A stretch of 64,000 nt of DNA, from assembly GCA_003254885.1 (NCBI GenBank), contig QANT01003495.1, positions 1-64,000 on the forward strand, written 5' to 3'. The notes beneath the pieces are model-generated. The model ran no database searches. It was not told where the DNA came from and saw only the letters and a list, made by a program, of their open reading frames with translations. Each line of letters starts with the position of its first letter. Position 1 is the stretch's first letter. This stretch comes from Purshia tridentata (lineage: Eukaryota; Streptophyta; Magnoliopsida; Rosales; Rosaceae). The position numbers were made by a program, and so were the translations under genes. This document shows positions 14,188 to 28,945 of this stretch, piece by piece.

Positions 14188-15237
14188 TCGAATTACTACT
14201 GCAACAAATAAGCATTAATTTCATGCAGTATAAAATCTATATATTGTTCCAGCTCAAAATTAGTGAGATGACAGTGTTGATCGCCATCCTCAAAAATTTC
14301 AAGTTTGGTTTTGGTTTCCCCAAGGAACATGATGGAATTCTCCAGACAAGGGCGATCTCCTCTAAGGATTTTTGCAGAATGATTATCAAAATATGTATTA
14401 GTTGTTATAATTTGAGTGAATTTATAATACTAGGTTGTTATACCACATGTTTTTTTTGGTACATGGAACAAGGAGGGTTCGAATCCAAGAGTGCAGGGAC
14501 CAATTTTTGTCTTCGGTCAACTAGGTCAACTCCAATTAACGTATACCATATAGTATTAACGTTGACACGCAATAATTATTTGACCATGACCAAACTCAAA
14601 ATTAGATAGTAGTAAATATATGCACACACAATATCTATATAGTATAAATGATTAGATTAGTAGAAACAAGGTAGGAGAAAGCAGTTCTTGTTGTATTAAT
14701 TTTTTTTTATTTATCAGGATCGTCTCTATTAATTATTTGTAACAAAATTGTAAGGATTTATATCATGGGGAATTTTACTTGTTGGACATATAATTTTTCT
14801 GTTTCTAGATTGTCAATTTGGACAAGTGAACTGTTGTTAAATTATATGAAGATATTTTCATTATATCCCTTCCTTCTACCATGTGTAACAGATGGTCTCC
14901 CTTCTCTCAAATCCACTCAATTTTAAATTAAAAAAAATCTGATAAAACATTATCCTACTGAACAACATGAAAAAAGAAATTAACCCTAAATTCTGTAGAA
15001 ATTTAAATTGTTATGAAATGATTGTATATTGAAAGTTTTTTAGTACGAGTACGTAGAGTAAATGAGTGGGATTGAATAGAATTACCCATCATCAAGTACT
15101 GTGTTATATATTATATTTTTCTTTTTCTTATTTAGAGTAATCGACCATAAAAAAAATGGAGGGGGTAAAATCGAACTCTTACATGTGAGAGTTTGGGCTT
15201 ACTCAAGCCGAGTATAGAACTCTTACCTGACAAAACT
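14188..15237. other. Intergenic spacer
   Basis: AT-rich with several homopolymer runs. A GGTTCGAATCC at about 14476 matches a Pol III B box but has no tRNA or SINE around it. No gene seen. Confidence 0.5.
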
Positions 15238-15470
15238 TGGGCTTTATACCGAATTTGGGCTCGCCTGACTATATTTTGGGCTTCGGCCCCACTGTAACCG
15301 CAATGAATACCTGCGGTGATGTGAACAATGAAAAGGGCATTATAGAAAAAACGGAATTAGTTTCCCACCAATGACTGAACTTTTCCCGCCAATTGTCTGC
15401 AACTCCCAAAGTGGCAGCTTCTGAAACCCTAGACACAGAGAGAGAGAGAGAGTGTGTGTGCGCGTGACTT
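15238..15470 (+). promoter_or_regulatory. POLA2 promoter: site II motifs, E2F site and telo-box
   Basis: TGGGCT motifs (site II, TCP-type) occur three times between about 15238 and 15282. TTTCCCGC, the E2F consensus, lies at 15382-15389, and AAACCCTA (telo-box) at 15424-15431. Together these are the known signature of plant genes switched on at G1/S, which suits a replication gene. A short GA/GT repeat precedes the ATG. Confidence 0.75.
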
Positions 15471-16632
15471 ATGGAAGACGAAATCAAAGCCGAATTTAAC
15501 AAGACCGGTTTCACTCTCGAAGACGAGGAGGAAGTACTCAAGAAATGTAAGATTCTTCGCTTTTTGCCATTGAATTTCATCCCTATTTACAGAACAGTGT
15601 ATATTGATCCCACCATTATCGATTAGGTCTTACGTGCTGCATAAATTACACTCTCAAGCCTTCGGATCTCGTTTCAAGCTGGGAGGTTTATTACCTCAAC
15701 AGGTTCATTACTCTCCCCCTCATACTTTGAATAATTCAATTTTGCAATGAAGGAAAAATCCCAAACCTTAATGTTTAAATTGTTTTTTTACATTCTTTTG
15801 ATGGTCACTGGAGAAAGGGATTATCATATATTGACTTGTTTTACCAATTATTATCCGGTTTCAAATGTGATTTTGAGGCAGGCAAATAAACGAACCAGTG
15901 GTACAAAATGCCGAAATGGGTGGGTTTTTACTGCATTTGCAAAATGAGCAGAAAGAAGCCATCGATAAAGAGGAACCCGGACTGCATATCTACTCAAGTA
16001 AAGATGTGGACATGTAAGCACCAGATATGTTTTTCACTTTATTTATACCTATAATTGCTTGTTTGCGATTACATGTATGTTTGTGGATATGTGGATATGC
16101 AGGATTTTGAACGATGAAGAGGTTCCTGGCACTCCACCGTTCAAATGTCATACCCACTTTTCAGAGTCAGTTGATTCAACTCCGCAAACAATTGGGAACA
16201 TTTATTCTTCTGGAAAACCAACAAAACTTGTGACTCCTTTTGGGCGACGAACAGAAAAGTTTGTTGTGAAATTTAGCATCAATAATATGCCAAATACAGA
16301 CAATGGAGAAAAGGAACATGATAACGAGAATGATGAGGATGACATTATCAGGAAGGTTAAGCCTGGCAAGAGGTGTTCTTTAGTAGTCCATGGTTCAAGT
16401 CCTGAAATAGGTTGTAGGTTCATGTATGACAGGATTGCAGATAGGGTGAGTGAAAATTATTATAGCATGCTGATCTTCACCTCCACATATGTGCTGCACT
16501 AACTTAAGCTTTTGGTGATTTAGTTTAACGCTCTTGAAAACCGAATTAGAAAGTATGCAGCTGCACTAGTTTCATCTTTGCAGTATGAGGAACCAGTGGA
16601 CCCTACAATTTCTTCACAGGTATGGTAACTGT

Positions 16633-16729
<97 letters not shown>

Positions 16730-18719
16730 ACTATATGTGTATACTAAAAAAACTGGTGGCAAGATGTTTGCGTGACTGTCCAAGACTAGTTTGAAATGGC
16801 TTATTTTGTTTCAGAAAAGCATATTTACTGTTGGAATGATCTGTTGTGATGGAGAGGGCCATTTGAATGAGAAGTCCACCTTGTTGCAAAGCAGGTAGGA
16901 AGTCCTGGACTTTACTTTAACTCTTCATGTGAAACAATTTACTAACAGGACTATAGGTTCCTGCTTTGTCAACAATGTCAGAATACTCAGAACATTCATG
17001 TATACTTCACCTGTCAAACCACACAATAATAAAGCTTTGAGAATTTAGATGCATGCAACTATGAAATCAAACCCTGAAGGCTTATGAAAAGTGGACTCCC
17101 TTAGGTTTAGCCATTAAACAATTAGTCTAAGGATTTTAGTCTTCTTTTAAGCAACACTTAGGCCACTTCTACACCAGGTTGGATTCCACAGTGGTTTTCA
17201 GGGCTAATAGGCCTAAGATACATTGCTTTTCCTCTTGGAGTGGGCCTGTTAAATGCAAGGCTCCACTACCTAATTGTGTAAAATGTACATAAGTGAGAGC
17301 CTGCTGGTAATATATACTTTTTCTTTCAATTTTTGGCAGTGCTGAACATTCTGGAGGCCAACGTGTTCGTATAGAATTACAGAACTTGAATAAGTTTTCA
17401 ATTTTTCCAGGCCAGGTATGGAACAATAAAAATATAAAATGATGGCTCTGGTTCCAAATATTGAATTACTGTTCCAGGTCTAAAATCTAACATGGAAGTA
17501 TTGCATTCCTGCAGTTAGTAGGTATCGAAGGGCACAATCCTAGTGGACACTGCTTCATTGCTTCAAAACTGGTAGATTCAATTCCTTTGTCTGTTGCTGC
17601 TGATGCAAACTTGCCACCTGCAAAAAAGCAAGCTTTGGATCAGGAGGTTTTGTCAATTGGTCTGTCTAGTACACAACCAGAGCTATCAGTGGTGCGTAAG
17701 CTTGTAGTCCCTGTTGCTTGATGTGAGCCAACTGTAGATATTATTATAGTTTTGTTTTTTTATGTTAAAGCTTATGTTATCTGTCAGTCACCATTAGCAT
17801 AGAACTGTTTCTAGTAAACCATAGGATTCATTTTTCCTAAAAGACTTTGACCTGACGTGGAAGGTAATGTTTAGATGTGAATTTGGAGAATCTAAGAGTA
17901 GGACCTCTAGTGATGATTTAATAGAATCTAGATAATTTAGAAATTCTTTAAGGAAGGTGGTGATACACTGCTGCACAGTAAGCTGGAGACTTTTAAAGGG
18001 ATAAGACTTAAGAATATTCTTACTGGACAGCATTTTGTCATTAGCTGAAGAGGCAGAAGGATTTAAGTTGCTGACCCAAATGGTTGAAGCAAGGCAGTAT
18101 GATTTCCTAGATTTCTGGGCACAAACAGAACATCAACTTTTTACTTTCTGCTTGCTTGAATGTTAGGTTTTATCTGTATGATGTTATATATAATGCTTAA
18201 TCATTGCTCTTATATAAAAAGAAATAGTACTTAATCATTGTTGATACAAAACCAATATGTGAAATGGTTTTAACATTTCACAATTCCATGCAAAACTCTT
18301 GATTCCTGTTGGTAACCTATACTTTCTGCATTTAAACAGATCATTGCATCAGGCCCCTTCACTACAACAGACAACTTATTTTTTGAGCCTCTCGAAGAGC
18401 TGCTAGCATATGCAAAAAGAAAGCTGCCTCAGTTGCTTATATTGGTAAGTATGGGCTTTTCTTCAAATGAATTTTTCTTAAACGAAATTTTACTAACTGC
18501 ATGAACCACTCATATGTTGAAAACTTGATGCTTTTCTCAGCTAGGACCATTTATTGATTCGGAACATCCAGAAATTAAGAAAGGAACGATCGATAGGAGC
18601 TTTGATGAAATATTCGATTCTGAGATTCTTAGAAGAAGGGTATGTACTTAAGTGGTCATGTAATTGTTGCTGTGAAGACCTATATACATTTGTGATCTGT
18701 TTAGTCTTCATGCATTTTC

Positions 18720-18771
<52 letters not shown>

Positions 18772-20224
18772 CAGTTGCAAGATTATGCAGAATACATGGG
18801 TTCACATGCACGTATTGTTCTTGTACCATCTATACGGGATGCTAACCATGATTTTGTTTTCCCTCAGGTAATGTTACTTTTGAATCAAATAAATATACTA
18901 TATATCTGCTCATTTTGCTTACAATTCATTGAGATGATAAAAAAATATAATATCATGATCATATATTTCTCTTGGTTGTGCAGCCTGCCTTTGACATTCA
19001 TCCATCTGTTCTCAAACATCAGGTACATGGTTTGTAGATTTTGAGCAGTTATCTTTCAAACTAGTGGGAAATTCCTAAATAAATTTTGTGCTCTGCAGTT
19101 ATGCTTACTAAGTGAATTTACTTAATTATTACTCAGATAACCAGTCTCACAAATCCGGGGATTTTCGAGGCAAATCAGGTAACCGGCTGTCAGCCTGTCA
19201 CTTGTCCTGAAATCATGACTACCTCTGTAACATTTCCAAAATGAGTGTTAACTTAGAATTGTCAAGTTTGTTGTGCCAAAAATCTTACTAATATAAAAAG
19301 CTTGGGATTCTAGTTTATAAAACTCACTTGATCAAAAAAAATGGATTGGCAAACAAATGATCTATACTTGACCCCACAAGTTTGATTTAGCTTCATCCAT
19401 GATCATTTCTATATCATGTATTTACATTACAGATCTTTCATTCCTTGCTTTTGTTGCTTTTATAAGAATCCAAAGCATGATAGGATGTGGTTAAAATTTT
19501 CATTCACAATTTTTGGTTTCAGGTCAAGATAGGTTGCTGCTCTGTGGATATTCTCAAACACCTTAGTGGAGAGGAGATCTCACGTATTCCAAAGGATGGA
19601 ACACCCATTGATCGCATGAGTAGACTTGCAAACCATATACTTGGCCAGCGCAGGCATGTTTCTAATAATTTCTTCAAAATTGTTCCAACTGATGGTAGTA
19701 GGTCTATATGGTCAGAGGTGCTTTACAATCTAAAACACCTAAACTTGTTTTCTACTTTTTGGGACAGCTTTTATCCTCTATATCCACCAGCAGAAGGCAT
19801 TCCATTGGATTTTTCACTTGCTCCAGAAGCTCTAAATATCTCATTGATCCCAGATATTCTCATCCTACCCTCCGACATGAAGTATTTTGTGAAGGTAAGT
19901 GGTTATACCAATTTCAATGTCAAAGCAAGTCAGAATATCATACAGAAAGGTATCTGACACCCCAATGAAGAGAGGGTTATAAATTTTGCTACTTTTAGAT
20001 ATTTAAACCAAGGAGATGCTGAATGTCACCAAGAAAAGTTAACAGAAATTTTGCTTTGGGTCCAGGTTCTGTCCCTTGGTGAAAGAGGTGAAGGGGAAGA
20101 GCAAGCTAAATGCATTTGTGTCAATCCGGGAAGACTGGCCAAAGGAGAAGGAGGAGGTACTTTTATTGAGCTTAACTACTATGGTATTCCTGACACATCC
20201 AATGCTTCAATTATAGGCATATAA
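15471..20224 (+). CDS. POLA2: DNA polymerase alpha subunit B
   Basis: Non-catalytic B subunit of the Pol alpha-primase complex, which starts Okazaki fragments in the nucleus. Fifteen GT-AG exons: 15471-15546, 15627-15702, 15882-16013, 16103-16445, 16524-16619, 16815-16894, 17340-17415, 17515-17691, 18340-18444, 18541-18639, 18775-18867, 18984-19022, 19137-19178, 19523-19894, 20066-20224 (1965 nt, 654 residues). The N-terminal helical domain (CINYTLKPSDLVSSWEVYY) is followed by an acidic linker, an OB fold, and the calcineurin-like phosphoesterase fold with IIASGPFTTTDN, LILGPFIDSEHPEI, RIVLVPSIRDANHDFVFPQ and a C-terminal CVNPGRLAKGEGGGTF. The phosphoesterase fold is known to be catalytically dead in this family. 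Intron 5 holds a CT microsatellite, and intron 10 ends in a T run of about 50 directly at the acceptor. Confidence 0.95.
16635..16720. repeat. (CT)n microsatellite in POLA2 intron 5
   Basis: About 85 bases of nearly perfect CT dinucleotides followed by a few TCTA units. It lies just after the donor of intron 5 and is expected to vary in length between individuals. Confidence 0.95.
18722..18771. repeat. Poly-T tract of about 50 bases at the 3' end of POLA2 intron 10
   Basis: A nearly uninterrupted run of T ends directly in the acceptor CAG at 18772-18774. It serves as an extreme polypyrimidine tract. No flanking target-site duplication is seen. Confidence 0.9.
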
Positions 20225-20859
20225 ACATTGGATTTCGTTATACATGGAAGTTTAGGATCAGAAAGATGCTAAGTTATAATTTGTTGTATTCGATTAAAAA
20301 TAGCTTTGAAAAGCTCCATAGGCTGTTGAAAGTGATTACCATCCGATCCGCATAGGCAGATGTGGTTTCTCGTATGTCAGATAAAGGAGAGTATAATCCT
20401 GCACTTGGGTCGATGTCAATACATGGTCATCATTTATATGCTTTGTAATGACTGATAGTGATGATTTTTGGTGAATTGAGTGCAAATATCAATCAGACTC
20501 ACTGTGATAGCCAGGCCACCCGAAAAAGGAAATCAAACTCATGTATATAGATTATAGAGTCTATGTGAGGGATAATTCTACCATATGGACCCGTATGACA
20601 TACAGACATATTTTTTTATCCATAGGTCTTACATTCGTTAGACCCTCAACTGGAAGTTTGGAACATTCTCCATGAATGAAAACCAAAAGGTGAAGACCAG
20701 CCTATCTAATGGCTACATTAGGAATAATATAAGACATCCATGAAACTAAACTTGGAAATATAAACCTTATACTGCATTCATATAGGGACAACAGGGTATC
20801 ATGGAAGGAAATTATACTCGTGCATAATTTACAAAAACAAAAACAAAAAATCATAGGTT
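20225..20859. other. Spacer between two convergent genes
   Basis: Holds the 3' UTRs of POLA2 (+) and the TLC-domain gene (-). No further gene seen. Confidence 0.5.
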
Positions 20860-21597
20860 CTACCTCTCTTTCTTCTGCACTTTTTTTCTATACCAATCTA
20901 TCCAAAGATTTGAAACCCACAATATGCTAAGGCAGATAGCAATTACAATCACACCCATCCAAGAGACCCATGCCCATCTAGGAATTTTTTGGTCAGCTGC
21001 CCCACTTACAAAGAACAACCCCATCTTAAACACAAATAATGGTCCAAGAACCCCCCTAAAAACACTATAAAAAGCATAAAAACGAGGAGACAAGAAGTCA
21101 TGCAATTTGGCAGCAGCAGGTGAATCAGCCTTGCGGAAACTGGCAAGGGTCCAGACGTTCTGACAACCACTTGTAATCTCAGCAAGAAAAAGAAGCACTA
21201 GAATAGCATAAGCCCCATGATGAACCACAAAACGACAAGTCGCAAATACATAGAGTGTGGCTAAATGGTGGAGAATAAACAGGATGTCGTTCGGGAAGAA
21301 GAGTAAATAGTGAAGGAGGTCCAGCAAGAAGTAGGCTATGCTGAATTCCAGTAGTGTGTTTTGGAAGGAGGTGTTGGGGGAGGCAAAAGTGGGTTCTGTG
21401 TGGCTGTGTATTACTGCATGGGCGGCCATGACAACTGCTGAGGTGCCATGAGCTATAGAGATTAGGCAGCTTGAAGCTTCTGGTCTATGCTTTGGACCCC
21501 AGTTGCGGAAAACCACAAAGTAGGCAAAAAGATAGATCAGTAGAAACAAGGACAAGAATGTGGGGAGTGTTGGGCTGCAAATAATTGGGGTCTCCAT
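20860..21597 (-). CDS. TLC-domain (TRAM/LAG1/CLN8) multi-pass membrane protein
   Basis: A single-exon gene of 245 residues. A hydrophobic N-terminal segment (about residues 10-30) is followed by RNWGPKHRPEASSCLISIAHG, then further hydrophobic stretches at about 80-110 (SIAYFLLDLLHYLLFFPNDI), 115-155, 170-190 and 205-230, and a basic C-terminus (YRKKVQKKER), which could act as an ER-retention signal. The pattern HHLATLYVFATC after the second segment is typical of the TLC family. TLC proteins are linked to lipid sensing, synthesis or transport in the ER; ceramide synthase activity cannot be claimed because the Lag1p motif is not seen. It is convergent with POLA2. A long GA microsatellite lies just upstream of its ATG. 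Confidence 0.88.
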   Translation of the reverse strand: METPIICSPTLPTFLSLFLLIYLFAYFVVFRNWGPKHRPEASSCLISIAHGTSAVVMAAHAVIHSHTEPTFASPNTSFQNTLLEFSIAYFLLDLLHYLLFFPNDILFILHHLATLYVFATCRFVVHHGAYAILVLLFLAEITSGCQNVWTLASFRKADSPAAAKLHDFLSPRFYAFYSVFRGVLGPLFVFKMGLFFVSGAADQKIPRWAWVSWMGVIVIAICLSILWVSNLWIDWYRKKVQKKER

Positions 21598-21618
21598 GAA
21601 ATTCTAACCCAGATGCAG

Positions 21619-21620
<2 letters not shown>

Positions 21621-21688
<68 letters not shown>
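21621..21688. repeat. (GA)n microsatellite in the TLC gene leader
   Basis: A near-perfect GA run on the + strand, CT on the coding strand, 25-90 bases upstream of the start codon. Such CT-rich leaders are common in plant genes. Confidence 0.95.
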
Positions 21689-21693
<5 letters not shown>

Positions 21694-21810
21694 GCAGAAA
21701 TCAGGGTTCAAATTCTAGGACTTCAAGAGTATGGAAATACAGAGAGAGATTCTGAACAGATAGAAAGGTTACCTACTTTTAAAGCTGCGGATGTGAAAGC
21801 TTTAAAGTGA

Positions 21811-23036
21811 AAGGTGGGGGGATAAGTAAACGAAATATTTGGGACCCGATACTAGATGCCATCAATAATACTAGAATCACCAAATTTTTGTGAACTTTAG
21901 TCCTGACCGGAGACGAATTAGTATCTTCAATTTCAGTCCTCAAAAATTATGTGCCACGAGACGCTTAGAATTTTACATATTAAAAATAAATAAAATTAAA
22001 ATTCACGGTAGACCCTGAACTTCTAATCCTAATAGGTATTTTATACGATAACTCACTCTCAAATATGGCTAATTAAAAGTGAATAAATAATATTTCTATT
22101 TCAGTGCTTCAAGGATTGCTTGAGATGAACTTAGAGCCTTAGAACAACTTTGGACTACATCTACCATGCTTCGTTGAATCATGGGTGGGATATTCGGATA
22201 ACAATTTTGGGATTGGATCTACACGTAATAATTTCATGCTTGCAAGGAAAGAATTATTCCTTGCATCAATTTTTATAGACTTACGGGTTCAACAATTATT
22301 GAAAAAAATTCAAATTTTAAAAGAGAAAACGTCGATTCAAATTGTAGGCCAGAAGAAAAATAAAACAATGATGAGCTCCCTCCAACCTGGCAATTTGACA
22401 CTGCACGAAACTATATTTGCTTACATGACAAGACAAGGATAAGATAAAAGGAATTAAGATATTTGTCTATGATGGGTGAACTCGTGAAAATATAAAGATT
22501 AAAAATGTGTTTTAATGTCATACAATCAAATCCAAATTGCAATCACGCTGACTTGAGAACAGTATGCATGAAGCAGAAGAGCTTTTCGGGCCCACAACCA
22601 TAAAGAAAAAAATTAAAGGGAACCTATTCTCTATAATTGAAAATGAAATAAGTTACATAAAACTTCAACCATCCATGTGAGTTCCCATGCAACCCACATA
22701 AACTGCAAACCAATGGATGGTTGATAACACTGTAATTCTGTAGGTGATATGATATGTATAAATTCAAAATCATGCTCGCTAGCAGCATGCCTTCACTGAA
22801 AACTGCATTTCCATTTTAACAAACACATTCTATAAAGGTCATTTTACAAGACTCCTTTTAGTGTCATTGACAAGCTAAACTGAAATTCTATGAAAACTTG
22901 CTGAAGTACTTATTATTGAACTACCTGCAAAAGACTTGTAACAAAAACTTCCACTCAATCAATTCCAAACCCAGCTGGATCCTGTGATCCCATTCTTGAC
23001 TCTAATCCACTTCTTGAGGTGGGCAGAATAATAGAT
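21811..23036. other. Spacer: TLC gene promoter and KAR downstream region
   Basis: AT-rich with no recognisable gene. Short open frames (for example near 22185-22442) lack an ATG start or family features. Confidence 0.5.
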
Positions 23037-25831
<2,795 letters not shown>

Positions 25832-25912
25832 GAAAGCTCTGGAGAAAGTAGCCGAATTGGAAAATGTGAAGGGAGAAGTGTAGCCCGAAATGGGAGGAAA
25901 AGCTCGTTTGGC

Positions 25913-25922
25913 TTTTATATAA
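25913..25922 (-). promoter_or_regulatory. TATA box of KAR
   Basis: Reads TTATATAAAA on the minus strand, about 85 bases upstream of the ATG. It argues against use of the in-frame ATG at 26119. Confidence 0.6.
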
Positions 25923-26681
25923 CAAAAACAAAAACTCAAATGAAATGCTTTTGTTGTGGTTGTTTTCTGTGTTACGGCTTTGAGAACTCCGAAGAGTGTT
26001 AAGGTGGCGATGGAAACGAAGTGTCTACAGGTGCAGATGCTGTGACTTTGAGCTGTTTGTACTAGGTGGACTGGCTGCGAGGATTGGTGAACGGGGCTGG
26101 TTTTAAGTTTAATTACCATGCAGCCATTAATGAGAGTGTTATTAGGAGGGGGAGGATGGTGATTTTGAAGATGTTGCGCGGACTTTTATGGACATTTTCA
26201 ATTTATGAGAAGGAAAATTAGGTAGTCGTTCAACTGTTTGTTGGTCCCCATGACTTTTGGGCTTCGGCGTTATCGCCAGCCGTCAGGGTCATCATTTGGG
26301 CTGGAGCCTACCGACCCGTTGAGTTGGTCCACCCCAACTAGCCAGTGTCTTATCATGCAGTTAAAAAAACTAGCTGGTTTGGATTTCGTATGATCTAATT
26401 CTTTGAAGAAGAAACAGAAAAAGTATAATCTAATTCAATCTGAACTCAATTCAAAATTTAAATAAATTTGGATATTTCTCGACCCGAGCAGAATCGAGTT
26501 AAACTCATATTGGGGGCTCAAAGTCACAGATGATTTATACAACATAAATGACAAATTCAAAAGAAATCTTCAACGACATAACAATTTGCAGTAGGAAGAA
26601 GCACAGAGCTTCATGGTGTTCAAGATATGAAAATAAAAATGGCAAGAGTTCAAAGCATCTTAAATTTCTGAAAACTAGTGG
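25923..26681. other. Spacer upstream of KAR and downstream of the Iojap gene
   Basis: Holds KAR upstream sequence and the Iojap 3' region. A reading frame in phase with KAR stays open up to an ATG at 26119 but lies upstream of the TATA box. Confidence 0.5.
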
Positions 26682-28945
26682 TTATGCAATTTTCTGTGCT
26701 GGTTTTTTCTTGGAATTGTTCTTGGGACGAATCTTCACAAAAGCCTTATCCAAATCCTAAACAAATAAAAGAGAAAAGTTAAGAGCTGGTTTCCGTGTGA
26801 GGAATTTGCATCTACATGAGATTTCACACCAAAAAAATATAAGCGGGAGAAGGAGATAGATCACTCCCTATGTTGCAACGAAGTAGCATCATCATCAAAA
26901 CATATATAAAGCTTTGATGTCTCACAAAAAATAAAAAATTCTAGTTAAAAGAATGCAAAATAATATCGATATAATGCAAAAAACTGGCTTTCGCCAGCAA
27001 TATCAAAACTTTACTTCTAGCTTTCCAATGCCATAACTAAAAGACTATTTCCCTTTTAAATTTGCAAACATAAATCTATTTATGCCATTACTACAATAAT
27101 CCAAGAAATCTGAAAAGTTGAAAACCAAAATTACTGTTAAAATTTATCTCAGACCCCTCACAAATTGCAGCTAACCAAAGTCTTTTCTCCATCAATCAAA
27201 CTAGCATTTATAAAACTAAGTTATTGTGTTTGTCTGTGTGAATGATATAAGACTGAATTGTTTAAATGACTAAGATATTGATTAGATCAATGTGCGTATT
27301 TCTAAGTGTGACTTGACCAGAGGAACTAAATATGCGGATGATTTCTCAGGACTTAAACTTAATTGGATTTCAGTAACAGATCTTGTGCTAGAGAGAATCA
27401 TACATCAAATAACAAATTGATAACAGAGACTGTCAATAGCTGCTTCACGATATGACTCTAAAAGGGGATTATATATCTAAAGAAAAAGTACTTGGGTGAT
27501 CTGATCTCCCAAAAACACCATTGACAATATTTCTAGTAGAGACAATTGGTTGGGGTAGCATCTATTGCAAAGATTAATTTGTCAACCTCAATTTTACCTG
27601 AATTGGTTCTCTTTCAGATGTCTCTGCAGTCCAAAGATTCTCCAGGTTGTAGTAAGCTCTAGCCTTCTCATCAAGAGCATGAACTATCACTTTGCCTAAA
27701 TAAATGAAGATTGCCATTACAACACTCAAAAAAGATAAAGAAACAATATATAATATTCAATATCACTGAGGCAGGTAGTCACTGTGCACTCATTGGGAAC
27801 ATTATATTTGAACTACTATACAAAAGCTTATAACATTCTTATAACCTTTGTAAGATTTCACGTAGTTTTTGAAACTTACAATAGGAAATGCAAAAGTGGC
27901 ACAAGTTAATCAGATATTCAATTACAGTAAACACTACAAAATTCTGTACAAAACACACTACAAAAATGCCTACTTATAGTTGGTATATCAATAAAAGAAC
28001 TTTTAGTTGCCCAAATATTCTGTGGTGGGTTTATGAAACTGTATTGAACATACCATTAAAAAAAAGGTATGTATATAAACCAAAATCACTTCTAGGCAGT
28101 CAACAATGATGCTACTACAAAGAGCAGCACATACCAGAGTCGATGACAATCCACTTTCCTCCCTCTTGCCCTTCCACACTGGGAAGAACTAACCGCTGAG
28201 CACCTTTCTGCTTTTGCTTAGACTGTCATAAAAACAAATACAGTGATAATCAGATTGTGATCAACTTCATCATTGTTAACTAAAAAGATGGAACCTAGTT
28301 AATCACCAAGCAGCATTGTTCTTTTATTTTTTGTTACTGAAGATAAAATAAAATTACATTTACCCTTTTCCCCTTCACCTAAGAAAACGTAAAGAGTACA
28401 TGATCAAATATACAGCTCAAGTTTTCTAATTAACCAAACAGATGACTAATCATTCGGAAATGGATAACTGGCAGTGATACACAATAAAGGCATAGCTAAT
28501 TTAAGCATAAATTGCAGTGATTGAACCAACTCACCCAACAAAATTAATAGAACATATAATTTCAACGTTTTACTTTCTTTCTGTTTCCCCCCGATACTTG
28601 GCAACCAAACACAACGTTTCATTTCACCATTGAAATTAGAAGAACCGCACCTGCCTTGTAAATTAGGGCTTGAGCGATGTTCTTGACGTGCCACGTGGAC
28701 CTTCCAGTGGCGATAACCATGAAGTCGGCCCACTCGCACTGCTTGTTGGCCGGTATGACCTTCACATCGTCCGCCTTCACGTCGCTCAGAACCTTTTCGA
28801 CCTCTTGGAGATCAAGCAGGCCTTTATTGGTGAACGAGGAGAACACGTGGCCTGGAGCTGGAAACCCTAGCTTCCATTGTTGAAGAAGCGGTGATGAGGA
28901 CGAGGATGAGAGAGAGAGTGATCGATATCGTAGAGCCGCCAACAT
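26682..28945 (-). CDS. Iojap-related ribosome-silencing factor (RsfS/DUF143), organellar
   Basis: RsfS proteins bind the large ribosomal subunit of bacteria and organelles and block subunit joining. Exons, high to low: 28945-28655, 28222-28135, 27695-27598, 26756-26682 (552 nt, 183 residues). A Ser/Leu/Arg-rich N-terminus (MLAALRYRSLSL) looks like a mitochondrial or plastid presequence. The RsfS domain follows from about residue 45: LDLQEVEKVLSDVKADDVKV, WADFMVIATGRSTWHVKNIAQALIYK, then GGKWIVIDSGKVIVHALDEKAR and YYNLENLW. The protein ends in a basic tail (VKIRPKNNSKKKP). Intron 1 appears to be GC-AG: exon 1 ends AAG before GCAGGT, and exon 2 starts TCTAAG. Using the GT four bases on would give GCA GTC TAA, a stop. 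The family alignment supports the GC reading. Confidence 0.9.

Noticed and set aside
14470-14495. Possible tRNA or SINE from a GGTTCGAATCC B box
   Set aside because: No A box at the right distance, no acceptor or anticodon stem, no SINE tail.
16585-16794. Ser-Leu repeat frame in POLA2 intron 5
   Set aside because: Translation of the CT microsatellite, interrupted by a real splice donor.
22185-22442. 85-codon frame upstream of the TLC gene
   Set aside because: It begins with GTG, has no recognisable domain and no splice or promoter context.
25832-26119. In-frame ATG at 26119 that would add 96 residues to KAR
   Set aside because: It lies upstream of a good TATA box (25913-25922), and the added peptide has no transit-peptide or family features. 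The ATG at 25831 gives a normal transit peptide.
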